From a virus: a stretch of DNA of 25,230 nt. Location of the stretch: positions 1 to 25,230 of the IMG/VR virus record IMGVR_UViG_3300025082_001471; one strand, 5' to 3'. The notes beneath the pieces are model-generated. The model was not told the DNA's origin and searched no databases. It saw only the letters and a program-made list of their open reading frames with translations. Made by a program: the position numbers and the translations under genes. This document shows positions 1 through 7,735 of this stretch, in pieces (positions within the stretch are counted from its first letter, which is position 1; each line of letters begins with the position of its first letter).

Positions 1-1121
1 TGTTCGAGGCCCTGTTTTTCGGGTGGCAAGAGCACGACCGATACAGGCTAGAAGAGCAAAAAGGCGACGAGGAGCTACACGGGCAACTGGTGAAAGCATA
101 TGAGAGAGAGGACATGGAGTTCTTTTTCGATATGGGCCGGCAGATGGGCTACAACGAGATGTGGACCGAGCGTGCGGTGGAGTTCGGACTCAAGCCATGC
201 CAGGTGCGATGGGCACAGCAAGTGCTGCAAACAAAGTTCGATGGCGATATGACCCGGTTCGATACCGAATACCCCCTCTCGGCGCAAATCGCGTTCACGT
301 CCAGCGGGAAAAGCCCGTTCGATCAAGTCATTGTGTCCAATAGAATCGATGAACTGAAAGACAACCCACCGCCCATGACCGTGGGCTCGGCTGCTTCATA
401 CGATGGGTTCAAGCTCGCCCTGTTCCCAGGGCAAGACAACTGGCAAGTCTACAAAGAGGTAGACCCCAATCACCAGTACGTCGCTACAATTGACTCGGCC
501 CACGGCATCGATGATGGGGACTTTAGCTGCGTGCAAGTCCTCGATGTCACCGACCGATGTCAGGTGGCTGAGTTTTATGCCAGAGTTCCGCCCGATGTTG
601 TCGCCAGAGAAGCTGCGGCGGTCGCTACAGCCTACAACTTCGCAATCGTTGTCCCAGAAGTCGATGGCCCAGGGCTGGCTGTGGTGCGTGAGCTTTTGGA
701 TATGAACGGCGGCGATGGATACAAAAACCTGTACGTTCGCTCCCAGAGCGGTAACTGGACGCAAAGGTTTGGATTCAGAACCGGGGCCCAGGGGAAAAGA
801 GATGCGGCAATCGCTGCGCTTGCAAAAGCTATCCGCGACAAATCGTGGGACTTTTACTCGCTGCGCCTTCTGAGCGAATGCCAGGTCTTTATCGAATCAT
901 CGACAGGGAAGTCCGAGGCGATGCCCGGAGAGCACGATGATGCGGTAATGGCGATGGCTATCGCCCTTTACCTTGATTCAGAAATTTCAGAGAGGATGTC
1001 ATCAGAAATTGACATCACTCCAAAACCGAAACGAGAACGCGGCGCGGTGTATGTGCAGGACCTGATGACAGGAGATACACCCAGAACAGACCCACATTTG
1101 GGCTCATCGGAGTATTGGTAA
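1..1121 (+). CDS. terL: Terminase large subunit, C-terminal part (5' truncated by window edge)
   Basis: ATP-driven DNA packaging motor subunit that also cuts the phage concatemer. The reading frame is open from base 3, so the true start and the N-terminal ATPase domain lie left of the window; the GTG at 90 is internal. Visible in order: a short stretch LFFGWQEHDRYR just after the edge, the conserved linker EYPLSAQIAFTSSG (about nt 270-313), and an RNase H-like nuclease domain. Its candidate metal-binding acidic residues are Asp in the DSAHGIDDGDFS strand (nt 492-494), Glu and Asp in VVPEVDG (nt 657-665) and the Asp pair in HDDAVMAMA (nt 936-941). This is the usual Asp/Glu/Asp layout of terminase nucleases. 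The TAA stop shares its last A with the ATG of the next gene. Downstream portal, scaffold and capsid genes confirm the packaging module. About 372 codons are present. Confidence 0.95.
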   Translation, partial: FEALFFGWQEHDRYRLEEQKGDEELHGQLVKAYEREDMEFFFDMGRQMGYNEMWTERAVEFGLKPCQVRWAQQVLQTKFDGDMTRFDTEYPLSAQIAFTSSGKSPFDQVIVSNRIDELKDNPPPMTVGSAASYDGFKLALFPGQDNWQVYKEVDPNHQYVATIDSAHGIDDGDFSCVQVLDVTDRCQVAEFYARVPPDVVAREAAAVATAYNFAIVVPEVDGPGLAVVRELLDMNGGDGYKNLYVRSQSGNWTQRFGFRTGAQGKRDAAIAALAKAIRDKSWDFYSLRLLSECQVFIESSTGKSEAMPGEHDDAVMAMAIALYLDSEISERMSSEIDITPKPKRERGAVYVQDLMTGDTPRTDPHLGSSEYW

Positions 1122-1339
1122 TGCAGACTTATTTACTTTTTTTCCTTTTGTTGTGCTACATTTTTACTATGTCGATGCAGGTGGCGCTTATTTGGCTTAT
1201 CCATAAAGACTCCACACGCAAAGACGCACTTGAAAAACTGCGAATCGAGTCCGACAAGGCAAAGCAGTGGGACTCATTTGACATGTATCAAAGAGACGGC
1301 CTTGAAGCGGTAATCGCGGGCCGAAAGGAGCAGGCATGA
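1121..1339 (+). CDS. Small membrane protein, 72 aa
   Basis: The product is not recognised. The ATG overlaps the TerL stop by one base (TAATG), which I prefer to the in-frame TTG at 1115. Residues about 4-27 form one long hydrophobic segment (LLFFLLLCYIFT, then VALIWLI), followed by a charged, helix-prone tail rich in Lys, Asp and Glu (from HKDSTRKD onward). This looks like a single N-terminal membrane anchor with a soluble C-terminal tail. Its place between terminase and portal is odd for a membrane protein. A holin, an inner-membrane spanin or a minor virion membrane peptide are all possible, but no motif decides among them. No obvious holin gene lies next to the amidase at the other end of the window, so this is the only holin candidate here. 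The end overlaps the next start by ATGA. Confidence 0.75.
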   Translation: MQTYLLFFLLLCYIFTMSMQVALIWLIHKDSTRKDALEKLRIESDKAKQWDSFDMYQRDGLEAVIAGRKEQA

Positions 1340-1650
1340 GCTTTGGGGCAGCATTTGCATCGGGACTTGGCGGTGGCCTTGCGAGCGGGGGGGTACAATT
1401 GGCGCTGGGCCCCGAGGGGCTTGGGCTGTTCGGGAAAAAGCAGACCCCTGAGGAACCGCGATTCCAGGGGCCTGGGATGGGCAGCTTTGATGACTGGATG
1501 AAAAGCATATACGCAAGTGTCCCGAGCGGAACAACGCAATCACAGCGCATCCCGATAGAGGTAAAGCCCTTTGAGACCCCACGCTCTGACAGGGTTCAGA
1601 GGCTGATGGCAATATCCAACATTCAGGCCGGGCTTGGCTGGGGCCGTTAG
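1336..1650 (+). CDS. Small glycine-rich protein, 104 aa, unknown function
   Basis: The start ATG overlaps the preceding TGA (ATGA), so translation is probably coupled. The N-terminal 35 residues are rich in Gly and Ala with a glycine-zipper look (GLGGGLASGG, then LALGPEGLGLFG). The remainder is polar, with a basic end. A similar glycine-rich stretch (GLAGGLSGGLGALGG) occurs near the N-terminus of the internal virion protein at 13789-16044. That raises the possibility that this too is a membrane-active virion peptide, but this is inference. A run of seven G bases (1387-1393) lies in the Gly codons. The TAG stop shares its G with the GTG start of the next gene. No family was recognised. Confidence 0.75.
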   Translation: MSFGAAFASGLGGGLASGGVQLALGPEGLGLFGKKQTPEEPRFQGPGMGSFDDWMKSIYASVPSGTTQSQRIPIEVKPFETPRSDRVQRLMAISNIQAGLGWGR

Positions 1651-1931
1651 TGGCGGCATACGGGCCGAGGAGCGTCGAGGGGGGAACGGCGATCGACCCC
1701 GTATTCGAGAAGATTCGAGACCGGCTCATCCACACCTTCTCGCCAATGATTCCCTCGGCAGATGTCCGAGCGCAGGCTGCCCAAATGGCGATGCGTGGCC
1801 TGTCCACGCTGGTGCCGCAATCACCCCAAACAGTAATAAATCCAACAAGCCCTTCCATTTACAAACCAATTGATGCAAGAATACGAGCGACCATGAACCT
1901 TCGTAAGCGCATCCCACAAGGAGAAGTCTGA
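1650..1931 (+). CDS. Hypothetical protein, 93 aa, GTG start
   Basis: Unrecognised. The GTG start at 1650 overlaps the upstream TAG by one base (TAGTG), and the TGA stop overlaps the following ATG by one base (TGATG), so the gene fits the coupled chain on both sides. The product is soluble, with a helix-prone middle (VFEKIRDRLIHTFSPMIPSADVRAQAAQMAMRGLSTL) and a basic C-terminus (ARIRATMNLRKRIPQG). There is no membrane segment or catalytic motif. The start depends on GTG, because no in-frame ATG lies near the gene's beginning; a later start would break the neat overlap. The location suggests a minor head or portal-associated protein, but the sequence does not prove it. Confidence 0.7.
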   Translation: MAAYGPRSVEGGTAIDPVFEKIRDRLIHTFSPMIPSADVRAQAAQMAMRGLSTLVPQSPQTVINPTSPSIYKPIDARIRATMNLRKRIPQGEV

Positions 1932-2254
1932 TGAGAGACGCCAATGAGGCAGGTGGAGCCCCCACTGACATTATGCAGCAGGCAATCCAAAAAATACTAA
2001 AGACGCTGAAGGCCGATGAGTTCTTGGCGTTGATGCAGGATCCAGGCGCGATTGCAAGGGGCGTCCGTGGCGGTGGCCCCGAGGGCCCGATGGCCGCACA
2101 GCCGCTCACACAAGACATGGCCCCACACCCAGGATACACGCCCCAGGGCGGAATGGGTGGTGGAATGGCGGGAAAGGGAACCATGGATGGCAAGAGCGCC
2201 AAGCTGAAAGCCTTATACAACATACTGGGAACTGGCGGGGCAGGACCTAAGTAG
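1931..2254 (+). CDS. Hypothetical protein, 107 aa, Gly/Met/Pro-rich tail
   Basis: Unrecognised. The first 40 residues are helix-prone (IMQQAIQKILKTLKADEFLALM). They are followed by a low-complexity Gly/Met/Pro segment (GVRGGGPEGPMAAQPLT, then GGMGGGMAGKGTM) and a short basic helix. The extreme C-terminus of the next gene, the portal, has a very similar Gly/Met/Pro composition (MAPPGEAGMGEGGLMGGG), which may reflect shared packing inside the head or shared ancestry of low-complexity tails. The ATG overlaps the previous TGA, and the TAG stop is immediately followed by the portal ATG with no spacer. The best guess is a minor head protein; confidence is in the gene, not the role. Confidence 0.75.
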   Translation: MRDANEAGGAPTDIMQQAIQKILKTLKADEFLALMQDPGAIARGVRGGGPEGPMAAQPLTQDMAPHPGYTPQGGMGGGMAGKGTMDGKSAKLKALYNILGTGGAGPK

Positions 2255-4465
2255 ATGGATGGCCCAATCACCAGAGAGTACGAAGAGGGCAAAAAGGCCT
2301 CTTACGAGCCGAAAAGCAAAGAGAAGAAGCTGGCCTCTTTCGTGCGAGAGCAGTATGAGCTATCCGAAAAAGCGAAACAAAGCGTCATTGAGAGCGCATG
2401 GCTGGGCACGGCGTTTTATACCGGCAAGCAGTGGACTCGCTGGAACCGCGTAACCCAGATGCTAGAAGAGCCGTCCCCACCGCCATGGCGCGTGCGGATG
2501 ACTTTGAATTACATCATGCCTACGGTCGAGACCCTTGTGGGCAAGCTGACTGAGAACCGCCCCGGCTTCATGGTTATGCCAGCGACCGATGACGATGATG
2601 ATAAAGATCGAGCCAGAGCATCTGAAAAGCTCTTGAACCACATCTGGCACGAGACAAACATGCAAGTGAAGATGCATGAGTTCTGCAAGTGGATGGCCAC
2701 GACAGGCACGGCATTCTTTCGCGTGTGGTGGGACCCAACGGCTGGACACGATTATGAGTTTGAAGAAGAGCAGCCCATCGTAGAGCACCTGGAAGAGGTC
2801 GTCGGCCAAAGCGCCGAAGAGATGGAGGGCAAGCCCAAGGCGAAGAAAAAGCGCAAGTCTGAAAAGACCGGCTTCCCCGTTGTCGATGTCCTGAGTGTCC
2901 TGGAGGTGGCGTGGGACCCAGGAGCAAAGGACCTGGAGAGCGCCCAGTGGATTGTGCATGCGAACTCGCTGCATATCGACCAAATCAAAGACAACTGGCC
3001 CAAGGGCAAGCACGTCAGCCAGTCCGACTCCTATCACGCCGATACCCAGAGCGCACAAATCATCAAAGAGTTCAGCGGCAACGAGGGCCTGGATGAGAAG
3101 TACATAGACCGAGTGGTTGTCCTGGAGTATTTCGAGCGCCCATCCCCGCGATTCCCGGACGGGCGCTACCTGGTTGTGGCCGGAGACATCTTGCTGGAGC
3201 AGTCCAACGAGCTTCCTTATGGGATGATGCCATTTGTGATGGCCCGACACGTCACCTCCCCTGGAAAGTTTGCCGGCGAGGGAGTTGTCAAATCAATCAT
3301 CGCTCCGCAGAAGGAGTTGAATAAATCAGTAAGTCAGCGAATTGAAAACAAGAACATCCATGCCTCGCCTAAATGGTTAGCCGAGAAGGGGTCAATAGAA
3401 AAGCATCAAATCACCGACCAACCGGGGGAAGTGATTGTGTACTCGCGCACCGCCACAAGGCCCCCACAGCCTCTTCCCCCACCCCCACTGTCTCCGGAGC
3501 ATCGCGCTATCCAGGACGAGCAGATTGGCCACATCGAGGCAATCAGCGGCGTCAGCGATATCACCAGGGGCCTCGCGTCTGCGGCAACATCTGGCCGCGC
3601 CATTGGCCTTTTGTCTGACTTAGATCAAACAAAGCTCGGGCCCACAGTGCGTGAGATGGAGCGAGCAATCGAGGACTTGTGCTCATGCTTGCTTCGGTTC
3701 TGGCGTGATTATATGCCGATCCCCATGACGATTCGAGCGGTGGGCAAAAACAAGTCTATCGATGTATTTGACTTCTATTCATCTGATATCCAGAGCACCG
3801 ATGTTCGCATCGTCGCAAACTCGATGCTACCGAAGCATCCCTCGTATCGACGCGAGCAAGTGATGCAAGCATTCCAGGTTGGTCTGCTTGGAGATCCAGC
3901 AGACCCGCAGGCCAAGATGATGGCCCGCAAGATGATGGAATTTGGCGACACTGAACTCCTGGAGGGTGACGACTCTCGGGATAGAAACTACGCCAAAGAG
4001 GAAGTCGAGCTAATCAAAAACGGTGGATGGGCTGATGTGCAGGCGTGGGAGGACCACCTCACACACATCGACGTTCACCTGGCGTTCATGAAGAGCGTTG
4101 AATACCGAATTTTACCGACAGAGGTACAAGAGAATTTTGTCCGACATTTGGCCTGGCACTACTACATGGAAAGCCAAAACGCGCAGGGTGTTCCCTGGTG
4201 GTCGAGCTATGTAGAGGCTGGAGGTAAAGACATGCCGCCGCCTGAAATGCCCGCTGGGATGATCGGAGATGAACTAGGTGTTGACATGGCGCAGGGACAA
4301 GGCGCTATAATGGCACCAGGAACTGAGGCCATGCCGATGGCTCCTCCGGGAGAAGCAGGCATGGGTGAGGGTGGTCTAATGGGTGGGGGCACTCCGGAGC
4401 TTAATCAAGCGATTGGGACACGGGGCCCTGGCGTAGCGGACTATGAGTTTGGGTTTGAAGCCTAA
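2255..4465 (+). CDS. Portal protein, podovirus (P22-like) type, 736 aa
   Basis: Forms the dodecameric ring at one capsid vertex through which DNA is packaged and ejected. The length is close to P22 gp1 (725 aa). Visible landmarks: an N-terminal helical region with FYTGKQWTRWN and MTLNYIMPTVETLVGKLTENRP, where the protein recalls other large portals (NYI...V....G...NRP). An acidic run DDDDDK follows near residue 112. A Lys/Glu-rich insert (GKPKAKKKRKSEK) lies about residues 192-205. The region ISGVSDITRGL plus TSGRAIGLL, about residues 430-455, matches the conserved stem segment of P22-like portals. The C-terminal 70 residues are a Met/Gly/Pro-rich low-complexity tail. The start ATG touches the preceding TAG; a second ATG at 2259 is out of frame. 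Terminase upstream and scaffold and coat downstream agree with the call. Confidence 0.93.
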   Translation: MDGPITREYEEGKKASYEPKSKEKKLASFVREQYELSEKAKQSVIESAWLGTAFYTGKQWTRWNRVTQMLEEPSPPPWRVRMTLNYIMPTVETLVGKLTENRPGFMVMPATDDDDDKDRARASEKLLNHIWHETNMQVKMHEFCKWMATTGTAFFRVWWDPTAGHDYEFEEEQPIVEHLEEVVGQSAEEMEGKPKAKKKRKSEKTGFPVVDVLSVLEVAWDPGAKDLESAQWIVHANSLHIDQIKDNWPKGKHVSQSDSYHADTQSAQIIKEFSGNEGLDEKYIDRVVVLEYFERPSPRFPDGRYLVVAGDILLEQSNELPYGMMPFVMARHVTSPGKFAGEGVVKSIIAPQKELNKSVSQRIENKNIHASPKWLAEKGSIEKHQITDQPGEVIVYSRTATRPPQPLPPPPLSPEHRAIQDEQIGHIEAISGVSDITRGLASAATSGRAIGLLSDLDQTKLGPTVREMERAIEDLCSCLLRFWRDYMPIPMTIRAVGKNKSIDVFDFYSSDIQSTDVRIVANSMLPKHPSYRREQVMQAFQVGLLGDPADPQAKMMARKMMEFGDTELLEGDDSRDRNYAKEEVELIKNGGWADVQAWEDHLTHIDVHLAFMKSVEYRILPTEVQENFVRHLAWHYYMESQNAQGVPWWSSYVEAGGKDMPPPEMPAGMIGDELGVDMAQGQGAIMAPGTEAMPMAPPGEAGMGEGGLMGGGTPELNQAIGTRGPGVADYEFGFEA

Positions 4466-4504
4466 CCAACTTCGTAAACTGGGACGATAAACCAGGAGAG
4501 CTTC

Positions 4505-5233
4505 ATGGAAGATTATACGGGCGATAACAGTCACGAGGAGACGCCGTCCTCGGAATATAGCGTCGAAGAAGATCAGGACACTTCGTTTGCGTCGGACGAT
4601 ATCGACGATGAGCCTGAAATTGGAGACGATGGTGAGCCGCAACCAATTCCTTACAAACGGTTCAAAAAGTCCCGCGAGCAATTGCGAGACCTGAGAGCCG
4701 AGCGTGATGAGTTGATGCAGCAGTTCAGCGAACTTCGCGGACGACAGGCAAGTATGGAGCAATATGTCCAACACATGCAGCGTGCAGCGAGTTCCCGAGA
4801 CCAGGGGAAAGAGGCAGAGGAGGACGAGTACGCAGACCCGCTTGAAGGCAAAGTCGCCAAGCTGGAGAAGATTATTCGGGCGCTTCACTCTCGACAAGAG
4901 AGCAGTAACCGCAACACTCAAGTCAAGGATGCCGAAAGGCAAATCCGAGGAGAGCTTGATGCGGCGCGAAGCAAATACCCGGATATGAACGATCTGTTTG
5001 TCCTCGATGCACTCGCCAGGAATCCAAACGCACGGGTGGCGGATTTGGCCAAAAAGAGCCATAACGGGACCCATAAGCGTTTTGAGGAGTGGGCATCCAA
5101 ACGAGGGTATAAACCCCGTGGACGCCGACTCGCGCCTGCTGGTCGTAAGGGAGCAATCAAGCCTGTAGACATTGGAGATGATCTCGATCTAGCCGAAGAA
5201 GCCGCGATTGAATACTTACTGTCAATCGAATAG
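4505..5233 (+). CDS. Capsid scaffolding protein, 242 aa
   Basis: Guides procapsid assembly and leaves before or during DNA packaging. The N-terminal about 45 residues are very acidic (EEDQDTSF, DDIDDEPEIGDDGEPQ). Then comes IPYKRFKKSREQLRDLRAE, a form I associate with phage scaffolding proteins (IPY.RF before a coiled coil). A long charged coiled coil follows (about residues 56-145), and then a basic region (RGYKPRGRRLAPAGRKG) near the C-terminus, the end that usually contacts coat protein. An AGGAGA ribosome-binding site lies at about 4494-4499, 5-6 bases before the ATG. The gap to the portal is 39 bases and shows no clear promoter. The position directly before the major capsid gene is the typical one. 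Confidence 0.88.
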   Translation: MEDYTGDNSHEETPSSEYSVEEDQDTSFASDDIDDEPEIGDDGEPQPIPYKRFKKSREQLRDLRAERDELMQQFSELRGRQASMEQYVQHMQRAASSRDQGKEAEEDEYADPLEGKVAKLEKIIRALHSRQESSNRNTQVKDAERQIRGELDAARSKYPDMNDLFVLDALARNPNARVADLAKKSHNGTHKRFEEWASKRGYKPRGRRLAPAGRKGAIKPVDIGDDLDLAEEAAIEYLLSIE

Positions 5234-5248
5234 AAAGGCCAAAATACC

Positions 5249-6550
5249 ATGGCAGGTCAAGGCGGTGGATTTCCACTTCCCTCGGGAGCAGCGGATACCA
5301 CTTTTACTAACGGTTTTAATGCCGTCCTCAAAGACTTCTTTGAAGGCACGGTGCGAGACCATCTCAATACTCAGGTAACCCTTTTACAGCACATCGAAAA
5401 ATCAAAGCGTAGCTTTGTTGGTCGTAAGATCGTCTTCCCTGTGAATCTTCGTCGGACTTCTGGCGTTGGTGCTCGCGGAGAGAACGGAACTTTGCCAGCG
5501 GCAGACCGCCAACGATACGATGATGTCAACATTTCCGCGAAATACCTTTACGGTCGAATCGAATTAACCGGTCCGGTCATCGAGGCATCCCGTGGAGATC
5601 GAGGAGCTTTTGCTTCGGCATTGCGCTCTGAGGTCGAAGGCATGCGCCGTGACTTGCGTGACGATTTGAATCGTCAGCTTTTCGGGCTATTGCCGCGTAA
5701 GGCATCAGATGACTCCGTGATGGATCTCACTGGCGTATTAGGCGTTATTAGCGCAACGGCGTCGAGCGACACGCAGACCCTAGATGCCGGGAACGGCAAG
5801 GCGGGAACGCGCTATCTCAAGCCTGGGATGAAGGTAAGCATTTTGGCGGCAGACGGAACCCATCGCGGGTCCACGTTTATCGAGTCCGTCGATTCTGCAA
5901 ACTTTCAGGTCGTGCTGGACGCCTCAACTGCCTGTACGCAAGATGATGTTATCGTTCGTGGCGATAGTTCGGGATCCAACAGCATGAATGCCGAGTTGAC
6001 TGGTATTGCCAATATCGTTCAAGCCCAAACAACGGGCTCGTTCCAGGCAATCAGTACGACGGATTTTCCAGAGTGGGCTGCATCTGAGCTTGCAAACGGT
6101 GGGACAGCCCGCCCGTTGAGCTTGGAGTTGATGCAGTTGGCTGTGGATACGGCTGATGAGGTTGGCGGTGCGGAGCCCCGTTTGATTATGGGGCACCACA
6201 GCGCACGGCGTGAGTACATCAACCTTCTGACATCTGACGTGCGATATGCTCCCGAGCAATTGCGCGGTGGTTTCCAGAAGTTGTCGTATGCCGGCGGGAC
6301 TAACCCGATCCCAATTGAGTTTGACAAGCACTGCACGTATGGTGCGCTGTACTTTGTCAATACTGCGGACGTGAAATACTACGTTCAAAAGGACTGGGCC
6401 TGGGCTAACCGGGATGGCTCAATGATGAGCCGTGTTGTCGATAAAGACGCCTGGGAAGCATTCATGTGCTTCTACGGCGAGTTGGGCTGCGAGCGACGTA
6501 ACACACACGTCATCCTCAAAGACCTGGCAATCAGCAATACCATTTTCTAA
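5249..6550 (+). CDS. Major capsid protein, 433 aa (HK97-fold family inferred)
   Basis: Shell-forming coat protein. The N-terminal region (FEGTVRDHLNTQVTLLQHIE, then GRKIVFPVNLRRTSGVGARGE) and the long helix SALRSEVEGMRRDLRDDLNRQL are typical of the N-arm, E-loop and spine helix of large coat proteins. Residues about 185-235 (LKPGMKVSILAADG through DDVIVRGDSSGS) read as a small beta domain inserted in the core. The C-terminal third (RLIMGHHSARREYINLL; NPIPIEFDKHCTYGALYFVN) resembles the A-domain end of this family. All 30 Arg codons are CGN with none AGA/AGG, unlike the later genes, which suggests selection for high expression. The ribosome-binding site AAAGG (5234-5238) is modest. The gene follows the scaffold by 15 bases and is followed by a strong terminator. 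Confidence 0.92.
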   Translation: MAGQGGGFPLPSGAADTTFTNGFNAVLKDFFEGTVRDHLNTQVTLLQHIEKSKRSFVGRKIVFPVNLRRTSGVGARGENGTLPAADRQRYDDVNISAKYLYGRIELTGPVIEASRGDRGAFASALRSEVEGMRRDLRDDLNRQLFGLLPRKASDDSVMDLTGVLGVISATASSDTQTLDAGNGKAGTRYLKPGMKVSILAADGTHRGSTFIESVDSANFQVVLDASTACTQDDVIVRGDSSGSNSMNAELTGIANIVQAQTTGSFQAISTTDFPEWAASELANGGTARPLSLELMQLAVDTADEVGGAEPRLIMGHHSARREYINLLTSDVRYAPEQLRGGFQKLSYAGGTNPIPIEFDKHCTYGALYFVNTADVKYYVQKDWAWANRDGSMMSRVVDKDAWEAFMCFYGELGCERRNTHVILKDLAISNTIF

Positions 6551-6559
6551 TTTAGGTTT

Positions 6560-6587
6560 GGGGGGCATGAAGCCCCCCTTCCTTTTC
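6560..6587 (+). terminator. Intrinsic terminator after the major capsid gene
   Basis: A perfect 7-bp G/C stem, GGGGGGC (6560-6566) pairing with GCCCCCC (6572-6578), with a 5-base loop ATGAA, followed by the T-rich stretch TTCCTTTTC. It lies 10 bases after the capsid stop. All genes continue on the same strand, so it is probably leaky and lowers transcription of everything after the capsid gene. Confidence 0.85.
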
Positions 6588-6593
6588 ATTCAG

Positions 6594-6608
6594 TATCCCT
6601 TCGGGGGG
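6594..6608 (+). promoter_or_regulatory. UUCG-capped mini-hairpin before the next gene
   Basis: CCC-TTCG-GGG (6597-6606) forms a short stem with a UUCG loop, one of the most stable RNA tetraloops, and the flanking T/G can add a wobble pair. It sits between the capsid terminator and the GGAG ribosome-binding site (6617-6620) of the gene at 6630. It may protect the 3' or 5' end of an RNA or help termination. The stem is short, so chance is possible. Confidence 0.35.
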
Positions 6609-6629
6609 AAAACTGTGGAGTGATGAACC

Positions 6630-7226
6630 ATGATTAAAGATCGAAACATTGGATATAAGTACAAGACCGAATTTATGTCGGCGTACACCTTCAACTTTTA
6701 CGAGTTGGCAACGCACATCAAGGGAACCATCGGTGGCGCTGCAAAGCTGACGGAGATTGGTGCGCTGGGCGTAGTGGGCCCAAAGCTCGATGCCGTAGGT
6801 GAGTGGGCTCGGACAACCTTCCCGGTTCCAAGCTATTGGGACACGGAAAACAAGATTTTTGTGCGCTGCATCTGGTCTGACAATGGAACGGCTGGAACCG
6901 AAGATATGACGGCTCATTTTGCTGTATGGTATCAGGAGAAAGCATACGGCGCGGCTCCGACAGCAGCCATTGGAACTACCGCGCTGGACAGTGTGATTGT
7001 GGCAGACAAGCACTCTGGCTCGGCAGACACCATCCAAGCCACTCCGTGGGGCGCGATTAATGCTGACTCGATTGCATCGGCTACGGACTACCTCACGGTG
7101 GACGTGGAGCTTGCAGCGGACGCCAACGACCTCGCCCCGGTCTTGATTGGTATTGAGTGGGCCTACGTTCCGAAGTTGACCAGCGGTTCGCAGGTTAGTG
7201 ACCTAGCCGATCCGACTGATGCGTAA
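6630..7226 (+). CDS. Probable capsid decoration / minor head protein, 198 aa
   Basis: No family was recognised by motif. The product is beta-rich and soluble, with alternating hydrophobic strands (NKIFVRCIWSDNG, DMTAHFAVWYQ, DYLTVDVELAAD, PVLIGIEWAYV). It is rich in Ala, Gly, Thr and Asp in the middle (GAAPTAAIGTTALDSVIVADKHSG). It is the first gene after the major capsid protein, a common site for decoration or head-completion proteins, and has GGAG at 6617-6620, nine bases before the ATG. The TAA stop overlaps the next ATG by one base. A secondary possibility is a head-tail joining protein. The function is inferred from position and beta-sandwich-like composition only. Confidence 0.6.
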   Translation: MIKDRNIGYKYKTEFMSAYTFNFYELATHIKGTIGGAAKLTEIGALGVVGPKLDAVGEWARTTFPVPSYWDTENKIFVRCIWSDNGTAGTEDMTAHFAVWYQEKAYGAAPTAAIGTTALDSVIVADKHSGSADTIQATPWGAINADSIASATDYLTVDVELAADANDLAPVLIGIEWAYVPKLTSGSQVSDLADPTDA

Positions 7227-7732
7227 TGGTACTCACTGAGCGACAATGGCGCGACATCAAGCGCATCAAGTGGAGCGATGCTGAATCTCGTCGTATCCGC
7301 GAGCGTGTGCATGATGACAAGCTCATTGTCGGTTGGTGTGGAAAAGAGAAGCGATGGATGCTTGCTCGGGTGGTTCCTGCGACTGTGCATATGAAGTATG
7401 GTGCAAAGACAATCGCTACCTCCGAGCAAGCACCCTTCATTTGGAAGCGGTGGGAGACCGACGATGGGTTGGCGCTCCACATTCGAGATCCAAGGCTTAT
7501 ACCATATATCCAGCGATGTGACCTGTGGCGACAAGGCGGCCAGAAGTACATGCTTCAGTTCGATCATGCGGAATGGATTGAAGAGACGAAAGAGAAAAGC
7601 GAGGGCGATGAGCTTGAGTACGCCGCCAAGCAGGCCTTTGATCTAATCAAGCCGCTCGCGAAGAACAAGGTTGGATACATTCCCAAACACCCCGTATCCA
7701 CGAAATGGTTCGGGCCGACCTCCTGGAGATAG
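7226..7732 (+). CDS. Hypothetical neck-position protein, 168 aa
   Basis: Unrecognised. It starts on the last base of the previous stop (TAATG). The first 40 residues are basic and Trp-rich (RQWRDIKRIKWSDAESRRIRERV). A mixed beta region follows (KLIVGWCGKEKRWMLARVVP; DGLALHIRDPRLIPYIQRCD), then a charged helix (EWIEETKEKSEGDELEYAAKQAFDLI) and a basic C-terminus. There is no catalytic motif, membrane segment or signal. It lies between the decoration-like gene and the adaptor candidate, where many podoviruses carry small head-completion or neck proteins. The role is unknown. The next gene's GGAGA ribosome-binding site lies inside its last codons. Confidence 0.7.
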   Translation: MVLTERQWRDIKRIKWSDAESRRIRERVHDDKLIVGWCGKEKRWMLARVVPATVHMKYGAKTIATSEQAPFIWKRWETDDGLALHIRDPRLIPYIQRCDLWRQGGQKYMLQFDHAEWIEETKEKSEGDELEYAAKQAFDLIKPLAKNKVGYIPKHPVSTKWFGPTSWR

Positions 7733-7735
7733 CAA

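Noticed and set aside
90-1121. GTG at 90 as the start of the terminase gene
   Set aside because: The same frame is open to base 3 and reads a typical terminase stretch (LFFGWQEHDRYR) upstream of it, so the gene is cut by the window edge.
1634-1873. Plus-strand open frame of 79 codons overlapping the 93-aa gene
   Set aside because: Its sequence is Arg/Pro/Gly-rich without structure, and it breaks the neat TAGTG and TGATG junctions that support the 93-aa frame.
4466-4504. Promoter in the portal-scaffold gap
   Set aside because: The 39 bases contain a ribosome-binding site but no convincing -35/-10 pair.
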